Positions 18,880 through 29,430 of a DNA stretch of 64,000 bases are shown piece by piece; position 1 is the first letter of the stretch; each line of letters begins with the position of its first letter. The stretch spans positions 124,001-188,000 of the forward strand of contig CAWDUJ010000003.1 of assembly GCA_963805455.1 (NCBI GenBank), in the 5' to 3' direction. The position numbers and the translations under genes were made by a program. This DNA is from VRUE01 sp963805455. Its GTDB lineage: Bacteria; Actinomycetota; Thermoleophilia; Solirubrobacterales; 70-9. Under the pieces are notes generated by a model, which worked only from the letters and a program-made list of their open reading frames with translations, did not search any database and was not told the origin of the DNA.

Positions 18880-19209
18880 CTACTTCGGCGGCAGCGACGA
18901 CGCGAAGTCCGCGCCTGCGTCGACCCAGGGGCCGAGGTCCTCGTCGGTGGCGGTGCCGTTCGGGTCGACGTAGACCATTCCCCTGCTCGGCGTCCCGGTG
19001 AAGTCCATCGGCCGCGTGTGGGGCTCGGCAAGGGCCCGCTCGGCGTCGGCGGGGTCGAGTCGGACCATCAGGTCGTCCTTGATCACGCCGACCGCCATGT
19101 TGCCGGCGACCATGAACGCGATGCCACCGAACATCCTCCGCTCGGAGACGTCGGCCCGGGCCCCGAGTAGATCGCGGACCCGGTCTGCGAGAGCCTCGTC
19201 GAACGCCAT
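18880..19209 (-). CDS. TfoX/Sxy N-terminal-domain protein
   Basis: A 109-residue protein with the signature RRMFGGIAFMVAGNMAVGV and later TRPMDFTGTP ... GMVYVDP, which match the TfoX N-terminal domain family (COG3070). In gamma-proteobacteria TfoX promotes competence gene expression, but the single-domain homologues in Gram-positives are of unknown role and competence control should not be assumed. The start is ATG 19209. It lies between polA and the malic enzyme and is divergent from the latter. Confidence 0.82.
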   Translation of the reverse strand: MAFDEALADRVRDLLGARADVSERRMFGGIAFMVAGNMAVGVIKDDLMVRLDPADAERALAEPHTRPMDFTGTPSRGMVYVDPNGTATDEDLGPWVDAGADFASSLPPK

Positions 19210-19261
19210 TGCCGACAGGCTCGCAGAAGCAGAGCGATCGAATCTGATTCGATAGACGACC

Positions 19262-20728
19262 ATGGCCGTAAGCGCCCAGTACAGCGTCACGATCCGGGTC
19301 GAGCTCGACGCGCGGCAGGAGCCACTCGGGAAATTGACCGCTGCGATCGCCGAGGCCGGCGGCCAGCTGCAGGGCGTCGACCTCGTGCCCGGCGCCGGCG
19401 GCGAGGGCAAAAGGGTGCGCGAATTCACGATCGACGCCCGCGACCGCGAGCACTGGGAGCGGATCCTGCGCGGGATCGGGTCGACCCGAGGCGCCAAGGT
19501 CCTCGACTACATCGACCGCACGATGCAGATGCACCGCGGCGGCAAGATCTCGGTCGAGAACAAGTACCCGCTGAAGACGCGCGACGACCTCTCGATGGCC
19601 TACACCCCGGGCGTCGCCCGGGTCTGCGAGGACATCCACGCCGATCGCTCGAAGGCTTTCGAGTACACGATCAAGAAAAACACCGTCGCGATCGTCTCCG
19701 ACGGCAGCGCGGTTCTCGGCCTTGGCAACATCGGGCCCGAGGCGGCGATGCCGGTGATGGAGGGCAAGGCGATGCTGTTCAAGGAGTTCGCCGGCGTCGA
19801 CGCCTTCCCGATCTGCCTCGACACCCAGGACGCCGGAGAGATCATCAAGGCGGTCGAGCTGATCGCGCCGACCTTCGGCGGCATCAACCTCGAGGACATC
19901 TCCGCTCCTCGCTGCTTCGAGATCGAGGATCACCTGAAGGAGTCCATAGACATTCCCGTGTTTCATGACGACCAGCACGGCACCGCGGTGGTGACGATGG
20001 CGGCCCTGTTCAACGCGCTGAAGATCACCGGCAAGCCGATCGACGAGCTCCGGGTGCTGGTGGTTGGCCTCGGCGCCGCCGGGGTAGCGGTGACGAAGAT
20101 GATGCTCGCCTCGGGGGTGACCCACATAGTCGGCTGCGACCGCCAGGGCGCGCTCTCGACCTCTCGCGAGGACTACGAGTCGGGCGAGATGACCGATATC
20201 AAGCGCTGGTACTCGGAGAACTCGAACCCCGACCAGATCAGCGGCCAGCCCGACGACGTGATCGAGGGCATGGACCTTTTCGTCGGCCTCTCCGGGCCGG
20301 GGATCATCAAACCTGAGTCGCTGGTGAAGATGAACAAGGACGCGATCGTCTTCGCGATGGCCAACCCGAACCCCGAGGTGATGCCGGAGGAGGCCGCGCC
20401 GTACACGCGAATCATGGCCACCGGCCGCTCCGACTACCCGAACCAGATCAACAACGTGCTCGCCTTCCCCGGGATCTTCCGCGGCGCCCTCGACGCCGGC
20501 GCCCCGCGGATCACCGAGGAGATGAAGCTCGCCGCCGCCCAGGGAATCGCGATGGCGGTGACCGAGGAAGACCTCTCCGAGGACTACATCATCCCCAGTG
20601 TCTTCAACCGCGACGTCGCCCCGCAGGTCGCGAAGGCGGTTGTCGAGGAGGCCAAGCGCGAGGGGATCGCGCGCTTCAGCGAGGAAACCGGGACCTTCTC
20701 GACGATCGACACGACGGCACACGCGTGA
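19262..20728 (+). CDS. Malic enzyme with N-terminal ACT-like domain
   Basis: A 488-residue protein. Residues 1-85 form an ACT-like regulatory domain (SVTIRVELDARQEPLGKLTA). Malic enzyme proper follows: AYTPGVARVCEDI, SDGSAVLGLGNIGPEAAMPV with the catalytic Lys in MEGKAMLFK, metal-binding EDI/DDQHGTAVV, and the NAD(P) Rossmann motif VVGLGAAGVAV. It oxidatively decarboxylates malate to pyruvate in the cytosol, linking the TCA cycle with pyruvate. The ACT domain suggests allosteric control by an unknown ligand. Cofactor choice (NAD or NADP) cannot be read with confidence. Its stop overlaps the start of a micro-ORF (GTGA). Confidence 0.93.
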   Translation: MAVSAQYSVTIRVELDARQEPLGKLTAAIAEAGGQLQGVDLVPGAGGEGKRVREFTIDARDREHWERILRGIGSTRGAKVLDYIDRTMQMHRGGKISVENKYPLKTRDDLSMAYTPGVARVCEDIHADRSKAFEYTIKKNTVAIVSDGSAVLGLGNIGPEAAMPVMEGKAMLFKEFAGVDAFPICLDTQDAGEIIKAVELIAPTFGGINLEDISAPRCFEIEDHLKESIDIPVFHDDQHGTAVVTMAALFNALKITGKPIDELRVLVVGLGAAGVAVTKMMLASGVTHIVGCDRQGALSTSREDYESGEMTDIKRWYSENSNPDQISGQPDDVIEGMDLFVGLSGPGIIKPESLVKMNKDAIVFAMANPNPEVMPEEAAPYTRIMATGRSDYPNQINNVLAFPGIFRGALDAGAPRITEEMKLAAAQGIAMAVTEEDLSEDYIIPSVFNRDVAPQVAKAVVEEAKREGIARFSEETGTFSTIDTTAHA

Positions 20729-20796
20729 GCGCGGAGCGAGCGAGCGTCACGATCTGGTTATTCGCGCTGCGAGCGAAGCGCGAGGGGGTGCGATGA
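20725..20796 (+). CDS. Micro-ORF cassette, copy 3 (malic enzyme-SDR39U1 junction)
   Basis: A 23-codon ORF with GTG 20725 overlapping the malic enzyme stop (GTGA) and a TGA overlapping the next gene's ATG (ATGA). The peptide begins MSAERASV and ends LRAKREGVR. GAGGGGG near the 3' end makes an excellent ribosome binding site for the epimerase gene. It is the cleanest copy because both overlaps are exact, and the only one on the plus strand. Confidence 0.6.
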   Translation: MSAERASVTIWLFALRAKREGVR

Positions 20797-21698
20797 AGGT
20801 CCTCGTCACCGGAGCCAGCGGCTTCATCGGGTCGGCGCTGTGCGACTCGCTGCTGGCACGGGGCGATTCAGTGGTCGGGCTGACCCGCGACCCGAGCCGG
20901 GCCCGCAGCACCAACCCGACCGTCATCTGGCACAAGTGGGAGCCGATGCTCGAACGCCCGGCGGCGGATGCCTTCGACGGGGTCGCCGCGGTCGTCAACC
21001 TGATCGGCGAGAAGATCAACCAGCGCTGGACCGACGAGTCCAAACAGCGGATCATGGAGAGCCGCCGGACCGGAACCCACAACCTGGTGGGGACGATCTC
21101 CGGCCTCGAGCAGAAGCCGAAGGTCCTCGTCAACCAGGCCGCGATCGGGTTCTACGGTGACCGCGGCGATGCGATCGTCGACGAGTCCTCGGAGCCGGGT
21201 GAGGGCTACGACTCCGAGGTCGTGCAGGAGTGGGAAAAGGCCGCCCGTGAGATCGAGCCCACCGGGGTCCGCCTCGTCATCGTCCGCACCGGGCACGTGC
21301 TCGACGACAGGGATGGGCTGCTCGCGGAGCTCCTCACACCGTTCAGGCTCGGGGTCGGCGGCCCGCTGGCCGGCGGCCACCAGTACATGTCGTGGATTCA
21401 CATCGCCGACGAGGTTGGGATCCTCACCTGGGCGATCGACAACCCGGAGGTCAGCGGTGTGATCAACTCGACCGCGCCCAACCCGGTGACGAATCGCGAG
21501 CTCTCGCACGCGATCGGCCGCGCGATCAACCGCCCGGCCGTGATGCCGGTCCCCGGTCTTGTCCTCGACCTCAAATTCGGCCGCGAGTTCGGCCACGTCC
21601 TCCGCGGCGGGCAGCGCGTCTTCCCCCGCCGCGCCCTCGATCTCGGCTACGAGTTCCGCTTCACCGAGATCGACGCCGCTCTCGCGGACCTGGTCTAG
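20793..21698 (+). CDS. TIGR01777-family epimerase (SDR39U1/YfcH type)
   Basis: A 301-residue short-chain dehydrogenase-like protein. The NAD(P)-binding motif is LVTGASGFIGSAL, and the family hallmarks are NLIGEKINQRWTDESKQ (as NLIGEKI...RW) , a YG motif in AIGFYGDRGD, and GHQYMSWIHIADEVG. The C-terminal region VFPRRALDLGYEFRF matches the DUF1731 tail. The family's reaction is not established. The start is ATG 20793, coupled to the micro-ORF by ATGA. It overlaps the convergent lipoprotein gene by four bases. Confidence 0.9.
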   Translation: MKVLVTGASGFIGSALCDSLLARGDSVVGLTRDPSRARSTNPTVIWHKWEPMLERPAADAFDGVAAVVNLIGEKINQRWTDESKQRIMESRRTGTHNLVGTISGLEQKPKVLVNQAAIGFYGDRGDAIVDESSEPGEGYDSEVVQEWEKAAREIEPTGVRLVIVRTGHVLDDRDGLLAELLTPFRLGVGGPLAGGHQYMSWIHIADEVGILTWAIDNPEVSGVINSTAPNPVTNRELSHAIGRAINRPAVMPVPGLVLDLKFGREFGHVLRGGQRVFPRRALDLGYEFRFTEIDAALADLV

Positions 21699-22153
21699 GG
21701 CCCCGCCCCGATTTCTTCGAAGACCACTTCGCGCAGGTTCCCGGCGTCGCCGGCCGCTTCGATCGCGCCGAAGACCTTCGCCAGCGCCGCCCGGCCCGAC
21801 ACCCCGGAGACCTGGGCGATCCCGGCGGCATCGAGGATCGTGTGCGAGAACCTGGTCGCCTGCGGCGTCGTCTCGCCGATGTAGGCGACAGTGGTCGAGT
21901 CCTCGGTCGCCATGCGGGCATTGGCGCCTATCCCCGCAAGGTCAACGCCCCCTTTTTCGTCGGTGGCGGGCAGACAGGAGACACGAACCGTCACCGATTC
22001 CGTCTTCTGACCCTGCCGGACCAACTCGCGCTTCGCTTCCGAGCACAGAGGCGCCGCCGCATAAACGCTGACGACCGCCCCTTCCCCCACCCCTTCCCCC
22101 GCCCCACACCCCGCGACTGCGACCAGGGACATCGCCGCTGCCAGCAGGGCCAT
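21695..22153 (-). CDS. Putative lipoprotein, substrate-binding-protein-like fragment
   Basis: A 152-residue protein starting at ATG 22153 with a lipoprotein signal MALLAAAMSLVAVAGCG, the lipidated Cys being residue 16. The mature part contains VVSVYAAAPLCSEAKRELV and later VAYIGETTPQATRFSHTILDAAG, reminiscent of type I periplasmic binding folds as in branched-chain amino-acid binding proteins. It is much shorter than those, so it is either a truncated binding protein or a different small lipoprotein. A large palindrome occupies its upstream region. An upstream in-frame GTG would put the start inside that palindrome. Confidence 0.6.
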   Translation of the reverse strand: MALLAAAMSLVAVAGCGAGEGVGEGAVVSVYAAAPLCSEAKRELVRQGQKTESVTVRVSCLPATDEKGGVDLAGIGANARMATEDSTTVAYIGETTPQATRFSHTILDAAGIAQVSGVSGRAALAKVFGAIEAAGDAGNLREVVFEEIGAGP

Positions 22154-22169
22154 CTTGGGCCGGAGCCGT

Positions 22170-22268
22170 GTGGGTCGGGAGTCCCCCTGCGGGAACTTGT
22201 GAGCCACGAAGGCAAGGACCCTTCCCAACGGACCGACGCAGGTTCCAGCGGGGGGACTCCCGCCCCAC
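22170..22268. repeat. Long palindrome after pfkA
   Basis: Arms 22170-22195 and 22243-22268 are complementary at 23 of 26 positions and enclose a 47-base middle part. It begins six bases after the pfkA stop (minus strand) and ends just before the lipoprotein start. There is no T-run, so it is not a classic terminator. It resembles the other stem-rich elements in placement (just after a stop codon) but not in sequence. Confidence 0.65.
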
Positions 22269-22274
22269 CGCCTC

Positions 22275-23303
<1,029 letters not shown>

Positions 23304-23323
23304 GCTCGGAGGTTATCGGCGCG

Positions 23324-23473
23324 CTACTCGGGCTTCGGCGCAGCGATACTGATCACCGCGCCGATCAGGAGGATCGTGAAGAAGACCAGGCCGGCAACCG
23401 GGCCTCCCTGGCCGATCGAGTAGAAGCACGTCGCCCCCGCGAGCGCCAGAAAGACTGTGACGACCATTCCCAT
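23324..23473 (-). CDS. 49-residue small membrane protein at the end of the trp operon
   Basis: An ORF too short for most gene finders: 49 codons from ATG 23473 (a second ATG is two codons later). It encodes two membrane helices, MVVTVFLALAGATCFYSIG and PVAGLVFFTILLIGAVISI, ending in a charged APKPE tail. It lies 12 bases after trpA, and pfkA starts 20 bases further on, so it is likely co-transcribed. The compact two-helix layout and tight spacing support a real gene. No family recognised. Confidence 0.6.
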   Translation of the reverse strand: MGMVVTVFLALAGATCFYSIGQGGPVAGLVFFTILLIGAVISIAAPKPE

Positions 23474-23485
23474 CGCCGCGGAACT

Positions 23486-24277
23486 CTACCCCGCGAGGGC
23501 GACGCGCGTCCCGCGCAGGAACTCGCCCACGGCCTCGGCGGCCTCGGCTGCGGACCCGGCCTCGGCGGCAGCCCGGACGAGGCGGCTGCCGATGATCACG
23601 CCGTCGGCCTGCTCGCCGACCTTCGCGGCCTGGTCCGGGGTGCCGATCCCGAAACCGACCGCGATCGGAACCTCGGAATCGTCCTTCGCCGCCGCGATCA
23701 GCTCGGTGAGGTGAGCCGGCAGCTCCGCCCGCTCGCCGGTCGTCCCGACGGTCGAGACGACGTAGACGAAACCCCTCGCCGCGGCGCAGATCTGCGCCCG
23801 CCGCTCGGCCGAGGTGGTCGGAGCCAGGAGCGGGACCAGGTCGAGGCCGGCGCCCTCAAGGGCCTCGCGGACGCGATCCCCCTCGCCGAGTGGCAGATCG
23901 GGGACGATCGCCCCGGCGGCGCCCGCGCCCGCCGCCCGGCGCGCGAACTCCTCGGGCCCGTCCTTGGCCAGAATCATGTTCGAGTAGACCATCAGCACCA
24001 CCGGGACCCGGCCGGCGACCGACTCGCAGACCTCCAGCGCCGACTCCATGGTCGCCCCGGCGGCGAGGGCGGCGGTCGCCGCGGCGTGGATCGTCGGCCC
24101 GTCGGCGAGCGGGTCCGAGAAGGGGATGCCGAGCTCGATCAGGTCGGCGCCGTTGTCGACGTAGGAGGCCGCGATCGCGAGCGAGGACTCGAGATCGGGG
24201 AAGCCGGCCATCATGTAGGGCATGAGGGCGGCGCGTCCCTCTCCTTTGGCCGCTGCGAAGGCATCGGCGATCCCCAT
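23486..24277 (-). CDS. trpA: Tryptophan synthase alpha subunit
   Basis: A 263-residue TIM-barrel subunit that cleaves indole-3-glycerol phosphate and passes indole to TrpB. MPYMMAGFPDLESS, the catalytic Glu49 in LIELGIPFSDPLADGP with the conserved Asp59, and the phosphate-binding GFGIGTPDQA are all visible. The start is ATG 24277. A longer in-frame extension would use the junction repeat and is rejected because it adds a Gly/Ser-rich segment absent from the family. It is separated from trpB by 91 bases of decayed cassette, unlike the usual tight trpB-trpA spacing. Confidence 0.95.
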   Translation of the reverse strand: MGIADAFAAAKGEGRAALMPYMMAGFPDLESSLAIAASYVDNGADLIELGIPFSDPLADGPTIHAAATAALAAGATMESALEVCESVAGRVPVVLMVYSNMILAKDGPEEFARRAAGAGAAGAIVPDLPLGEGDRVREALEGAGLDLVPLLAPTTSAERRAQICAAARGFVYVVSTVGTTGERAELPAHLTELIAAAKDDSEVPIAVGFGIGTPDQAAKVGEQADGVIIGSRLVRAAAEAGSAAEAAEAVGEFLRGTRVALAG

Positions 24278-24368
24278 AATTCCGCCGCCTCCTCTGCTCT
24301 CGCTCGGGCCAGAGGAAACAGATATGGACTGGCCCTCGCTTCCGCGTCCGGGGGCGGCGGGCGAACCT
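24278..24368 (-). repeat. Decayed micro-ORF cassette at the trpB-trpA junction
   Basis: On the minus strand the segment GTCCATATCTGTTTC is identical to the yqeY tandem cassettes, flanked by GACGCGGAAGCGAGG and GAGCGAGAGCAGAGGAGG. One frame reads ...DAEARASP and then ARARAEEAAEL, echoing the micropeptide, but it has no start and no overlapping stop. GGAGG is a plausible ribosome binding site for trpA. Confidence 0.5.
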
Positions 24369-25531
<1,163 letters not shown>

Positions 25532-25535
<4 letters not shown>

Positions 25536-26167
25536 GAGCTGGGAACGCTAGCCGCTTGCGCCGCCTCGAAGAAGGCGGTCATCGCGGCATGGTCCTTGCG
25601 GCCGGGCTCGATCTCGACTCCGCTGGCGACGTCGACCGCGTAGGGATGGGTGACGTCGATCGCATCGGCGACGTTCTCGGGGCGGAGGCCGCCGGCGACG
25701 ATCGCCGGCACCTCGGAGCGGTGCTCCCGCAGGAGGCCCCAGTCGAAGCTCTCGCCGCTGCCCCCCCAGAGGCCGCCGCTGCGGCGATCGAAGAGGTGGA
25801 AGTCGGCGCGGATCGCCTCGGCGGCGTGGATGTCGGCGGCGCTGGCGACGTGGATCGCCTTGATCACCTTGACCCCCGTCCGCCGGGCCGTCTCGGCGCA
25901 GAATGAGGGGCCCTCTTCGCCGTTCAGCTGGACCATCGTCAGTCCGGCGTCCTCGACGGCGGCCGCGACCTCGTCGAGCTCGGGGTTGACGAAAACGCCA
26001 ACGACCTCACACTTGCGCCTGAAAGCAGCGGAGATCGCGACCGCTTCGGCCGGCTCGCAGAAGCGCGGGCTCTCGCGGTAGTGGATCAGCCCGATCGCCC
26101 ACGCGCCGAGCATGACCCCCTCGGCCGCATCGTCGAGATTGGTGATGCCGCAGAACTTGACTCTCAC
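25532..26167 (-). CDS. trpF: Phosphoribosylanthranilate isomerase
   Basis: About 211 residues of TIM-barrel isomerase. VKFCGITNLDDA carries the catalytic Cys; AIGLIHYRESPR, VQLNGEEGPSFC and the phosphate site VASGVEIEPGRKDH are the conserved segments, with the Asp acid in HLFDRRSGGLWGGSG. It performs the Amadori rearrangement of tryptophan synthesis. I take the start as GTG 26167. An upstream in-frame GTG (26203) would lie in the hairpin at 26196-26236. It overlaps trpB (ATGA-type). Confidence 0.93.
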
Positions 26168-26195
26168 AAACCCAGGGTACGCACTCGGATTGTCC

Positions 26196-26236
26196 GTACG
26201 CACTTTGTCGTCACGGGGCGCGACAAAGTGCGTTCG
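26196..26236. repeat. Hairpin with ACGCACTTTGTCG arms
   Basis: Perfect 13-bp arms at 26198-26210 and 26221-26233, extendable to 16 positions with one mismatch, and a 10-base loop. On the minus strand it follows htrA and precedes trpF. There is no T-run. It shares CGAACGCACTTTGTC with the hairpin at 202-244. It could act as an RNA processing or pausing site within the operon. Confidence 0.65.
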
Positions 26237-26267
26237 GGCGCGGGGCTCAGGCGTTGAGCTCGAGTGC

Positions 26268-27491
26268 CTAGTGGGCGGGTGATTCTTCGGCGGCTTCGAC
26301 CGAGGAGGGCCTGACGCCGAGCGTCACCGTGACCGTCTTGGTCGAGTCGCCGCGGGCGACCTTGACGTCGACCGTATCGCCGGGCTTGGCCGAGTTGACG
26401 ATGTTGACGACGTCTTCCATTCCGGAGACCTTCTTGCCGTCGATTTCGGTGATGATGTCGCCGCCCAGCCGCAGTTCGGCGCCTTCGATCGTCGCCGAGG
26501 TGTCGCCGCCGCGGATCCCGGCCTCGTCGGCGGGGCCGCCGCTGACGACTTCGGAGACGAGGACGCCCTGGTCGACCGGCAGCTTCAGGGCGCTGACCAG
26601 CTCCGGGGTGAGGCTGCCGCCGCTGATCCCGAGATAGGCGTGCTTGACTTCGCCGTGCTGCTCGAGCTGGCGGACGACTTCGCGGGCGGTGTTGATCGGC
26701 ACCGCGAACCCGATCCCGACGTTGCCGTCGTTGCCGGTGTTCTGGATCTGGGAGTTGATCCCGATCACCTGGCCTTCCTCGTCGATCAGCGGGCCGCCGG
26801 AGTTGCCGGGGTTGATCGCGGCGTCGGTCTGGATCACGTGCGAGATCGAGAAGCCGTTCGGGGCCTGAATCTGGCGTTGCAGGGCGGAGACGATGCCGCT
26901 GGTGACGGTGCGATCGAGCCCGAACGGGTTTCCGATCGCGACCACCGGGTCGCCGACTTCGACCTTCGAGGAGTCACCGAGCGCGAGCGGGTGCAGTTCT
27001 TCTTCGGGCGCGTCGACCTTGATCAGGGCGACGTCGGTGGCGGGATCGGTCCCGACGACTTCGGCCCTGTACTCCTTGTCGGAGGCGCCGAGTTTGACTT
27101 CGATCTTGTCGGCTCCTTCGACGACGTGGGCGTTGGTGACGATGTGGCCCTCGGTGTCGATCAGGAAGCCGGAACCGGTGGCCGTGCCTCCCCCCTGTTC
27201 TTCAGGGACGCCGAATGGGCTGATTTCCTGCGTCGGCTTCAGCTGGGAACTGATGAAGGCGACGCCCTCCCCATCGCTGCGGTAGATCTGGTTGATCCGA
27301 TTGCCGTCGCCTTCTTCGGAGCCGCGATCGGCGATCGGGGCGGCGAGGGCGGCGACTTCGCTGTCAGGCGTCGAGCTGTCGCCGTTGACCCAGCCGGCCG
27401 CGATCGCGAGCCAGAAGAAGAGGGCGACGACGACGCCGCCGAGAAGGGCTGAGCCGAAGGGGGAGCGGGCGAATCCTCTTGCGTTTCTCAT
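26268..27491 (-). CDS. Membrane-anchored HtrA/DegP-type serine protease, inside the trp operon
   Basis: A 407-residue protein. One N-terminal membrane helix (14-34) anchors it. The trypsin-like domain has the triad H122 (TNAHVV), D153 (PATDVALIKV) and S231 (NPGNSGGP). One PDZ domain follows from about 290 (GYLGISGG-like YLGISGGSL, then GGDIITEIDGKKV). It is an extracytoplasmic quality-control protease. It sits between trpC and trpF in a biosynthetic operon, with a 76-base gap upstream that may hold its own promoter and a hairpin downstream. A link to tryptophan synthesis is not implied. Confidence 0.93.
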   Translation of the reverse strand: MRNARGFARSPFGSALLGGVVVALFFWLAIAAGWVNGDSSTPDSEVAALAAPIADRGSEEGDGNRINQIYRSDGEGVAFISSQLKPTQEISPFGVPEEQGGGTATGSGFLIDTEGHIVTNAHVVEGADKIEVKLGASDKEYRAEVVGTDPATDVALIKVDAPEEELHPLALGDSSKVEVGDPVVAIGNPFGLDRTVTSGIVSALQRQIQAPNGFSISHVIQTDAAINPGNSGGPLIDEEGQVIGINSQIQNTGNDGNVGIGFAVPINTAREVVRQLEQHGEVKHAYLGISGGSLTPELVSALKLPVDQGVLVSEVVSGGPADEAGIRGGDTSATIEGAELRLGGDIITEIDGKKVSGMEDVVNIVNSAKPGDTVDVKVARGDSTKTVTVTLGVRPSSVEAAEESPAH

Positions 27492-27567
27492 CGTCGAGGA
27501 ATCGTGAGGCCCCCCGCTGAGACAAGTCTTAATGCGCCCGAAAAATCTCCTAAAGATGCATGGCCGG

Positions 27568-28368
27568 CTACGGCAGGAGGTGCTCGCGCGTGCCTTCGTC
27601 GAGCCCGCTGAGCTCGCGCGCCAGCGCTTCCGGGTCCGGCGCGCGCATCAGGGCCTCGCCGATCAGGACGGCGTCGACCCCGATCCGCTCGAGCTCCTCG
27701 AGCTCATCCCGCCCGGTGATTCCGCTCTCGGCGACCACCGTCTTCCCCGCCGGGACGTCGGGCATCAGCTCGTAGGTGGTCCGGGTGTCGACGACGCCGG
27801 AGTCGAGGTCGCGGTTGTTGATCCCGATCGCGTCGGGGTCGAGGTGCAGGGCCCGCTCGAGCTCGGCGGCGTCGTGAACCTCGACCAGGCAGTCGAGGTC
27901 GAGCTCGCGCGCCTCGGCCTGGATCGAGCGCAGCTGCTCGTCGTCGAGCGCGCGGACGATCAGCAGCACCGCGTCGGCGCCGTAGACAGCCGCCTCATAG
28001 AGCTGGTATGGGTCGACGAGGAAGTCCTTGCGGAGGATCGGGAGCTCGCAGGCCTCACGGGCGGCGCGGAGGTCCTCGAGCGACCCGCCGAAGCTCCCCT
28101 CCTCGGTCAGGATCGAGAGCGCGGCGGCGCCGCCGCGCTCGTAGGCCCCGACCTGCTTGGCAAGGTCGGCCGATGCGGCGATTGCGCCGGCGCTCGGCGA
28201 GCGCCGCTTGAACTCGGCGATCAGGGAGAGGCCGGGCCGGACCAGGGCCTCGCTGAAGGGGCGGTCGCGGCCGCGGTGAGGCAGCCTCGACTCGAGGTCG
28301 GCCTGGGGGGTCTCCCGGCGGCGCTCGTCAACCCCGTCGCGTGCCGCCGAGATGAGCTGCTCGATCAT
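27568..28368 (-). CDS. trpC: Indole-3-glycerol phosphate synthase
   Basis: About 266 residues. LIAEFKRRSPSAG holds the catalytic Lys, followed by LTEEGSFGGSLEDL, ILRKDFLVDPYQ and the phosphate-binding GIGEALMRA-like VLIGEALMRAPDP. The segment INNRDLDSGVVD includes the conserved NNRDL. It closes the ring to give indole-3-glycerol phosphate. The start is ATG 28368, with GTG 28374 an in-frame alternative. It lies 22 bases after trpD. Confidence 0.95.
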   Translation of the reverse strand: MIEQLISAARDGVDERRRETPQADLESRLPHRGRDRPFSEALVRPGLSLIAEFKRRSPSAGAIAASADLAKQVGAYERGGAAALSILTEEGSFGGSLEDLRAAREACELPILRKDFLVDPYQLYEAAVYGADAVLLIVRALDDEQLRSIQAEARELDLDCLVEVHDAAELERALHLDPDAIGINNRDLDSGVVDTRTTYELMPDVPAGKTVVAESGITGRDELEELERIGVDAVLIGEALMRAPDPEALARELSGLDEGTREHLLP

Positions 28369-28389
28369 TCCCACTTGAAGGCCGACAGC

Positions 28390-29430
28390 CTAGTTGGTCG
28401 ACTGGGCGAGATCGGCGGATGTGGCGATCAGCCGCCTGAGCAGCTCCGCCGCCTGGCCGTCGTCGATCGCCGTCGCGGCCTTCTCGACCCCCTGTCCGAG
28501 GCTCGATGCGAGGCCGCCGGCGTAGATCGCGGCGCCCGCGTTGAGAACGACCAGGTCGCGGCGGGGCCCGAGCTCGCCGTCGAGCACGGCCCGGGTCGCG
28601 GCGGCGTTCTCCTCCGGGGTTCCGCCGGCGATGTCGTCGAGATCGGCGGTGGCGAGGCCGAACTCGCCGGGCTCCACGAACCACTCCTCGGTGCGGCCGT
28701 CGCTGACCCCGATCACCCTCGTCCTGGAGGTGATCGAGAGCTCATCGACGCCGTCCTCGGCGGCGACGACCAGCGCCCGCTCGCTGCCGAGGCCGACCAG
28801 CGCCTCCGCGATCGTCTCCTGGTAGTGGCGGTCGGAGACGCCGAGCAGCTGGCGTGTGGCCCCGGCCGGGTTGGTCAGCGGCCCGAGGAAGTTGAAGATC
28901 GTCCGCACCCCGAGCGCTTTGCGGGCCGGGATGACGTGGGCCATCGCCAGGTGATGGCGGGGGGCGAACATGAACCCGAATCCGACCTCGTCGATGCAGC
29001 GCCCGACCTGCTCGGGGGTGAGCTCGATCTCGACGCCGAGCGCTTCCAGGAGGTCGGCGGAGCCGCAGCGGCTCGTGTTTGAGCGGTTGCCGTGCTTGGC
29101 GACCGCGCAGCCGGCGCCGGCGGCGACCAGGGCCGCGGTGGTCGAGACGTTGAATGTCGAGGGGCCGCCGCCGGTACCGGCGGTGTCGACGAGGTCCTCG
29201 CGCGAGGTCGAGACCGGCGTCGCGAGAGAGCGCATCGTTCGCGCCAGGCCGACCAGCTCGGGCACGGTCTCGCCCTTTGCCCGGAGCGCGATCAGGAAGG
29301 CCGCGGTCTGGACCTCGCTGCTGCGCCCCTCCATGATCTCGGCGAGGACGGCGGCGGCGTGGTCGGCGGTCAGGTGGTCACCGGCGCAGACGGCGTCGAT
29401 CGCCCTGGTCAGGACCTCGTTGACGCTCAC
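28390..29430 (-). CDS. trpD: Anthranilate phosphoribosyltransferase
   Basis: A 346-residue enzyme that adds phosphoribose to anthranilate. DTAGTGGGPSTFNVST is the PRPP-binding loop, followed by AKHGNRSNTS and the anthranilate-site HPARKALGVRTIFNFLGPL-like segment (read as IPARKALGVRTIFNFLGPL). The start is GTG 29430 and overlaps the trpG stop by four bases (GTGA), so the two subunit genes are coupled. It is a stand-alone TrpD, not fused to TrpG. Confidence 0.96.
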   Translation of the reverse strand: MSVNEVLTRAIDAVCAGDHLTADHAAAVLAEIMEGRSSEVQTAAFLIALRAKGETVPELVGLARTMRSLATPVSTSREDLVDTAGTGGGPSTFNVSTTAALVAAGAGCAVAKHGNRSNTSRCGSADLLEALGVEIELTPEQVGRCIDEVGFGFMFAPRHHLAMAHVIPARKALGVRTIFNFLGPLTNPAGATRQLLGVSDRHYQETIAEALVGLGSERALVVAAEDGVDELSITSRTRVIGVSDGRTEEWFVEPGEFGLATADLDDIAGGTPEENAAATRAVLDGELGPRRDLVVLNAGAAIYAGGLASSLGQGVEKAATAIDDGQAAELLRRLIATSADLAQSTN

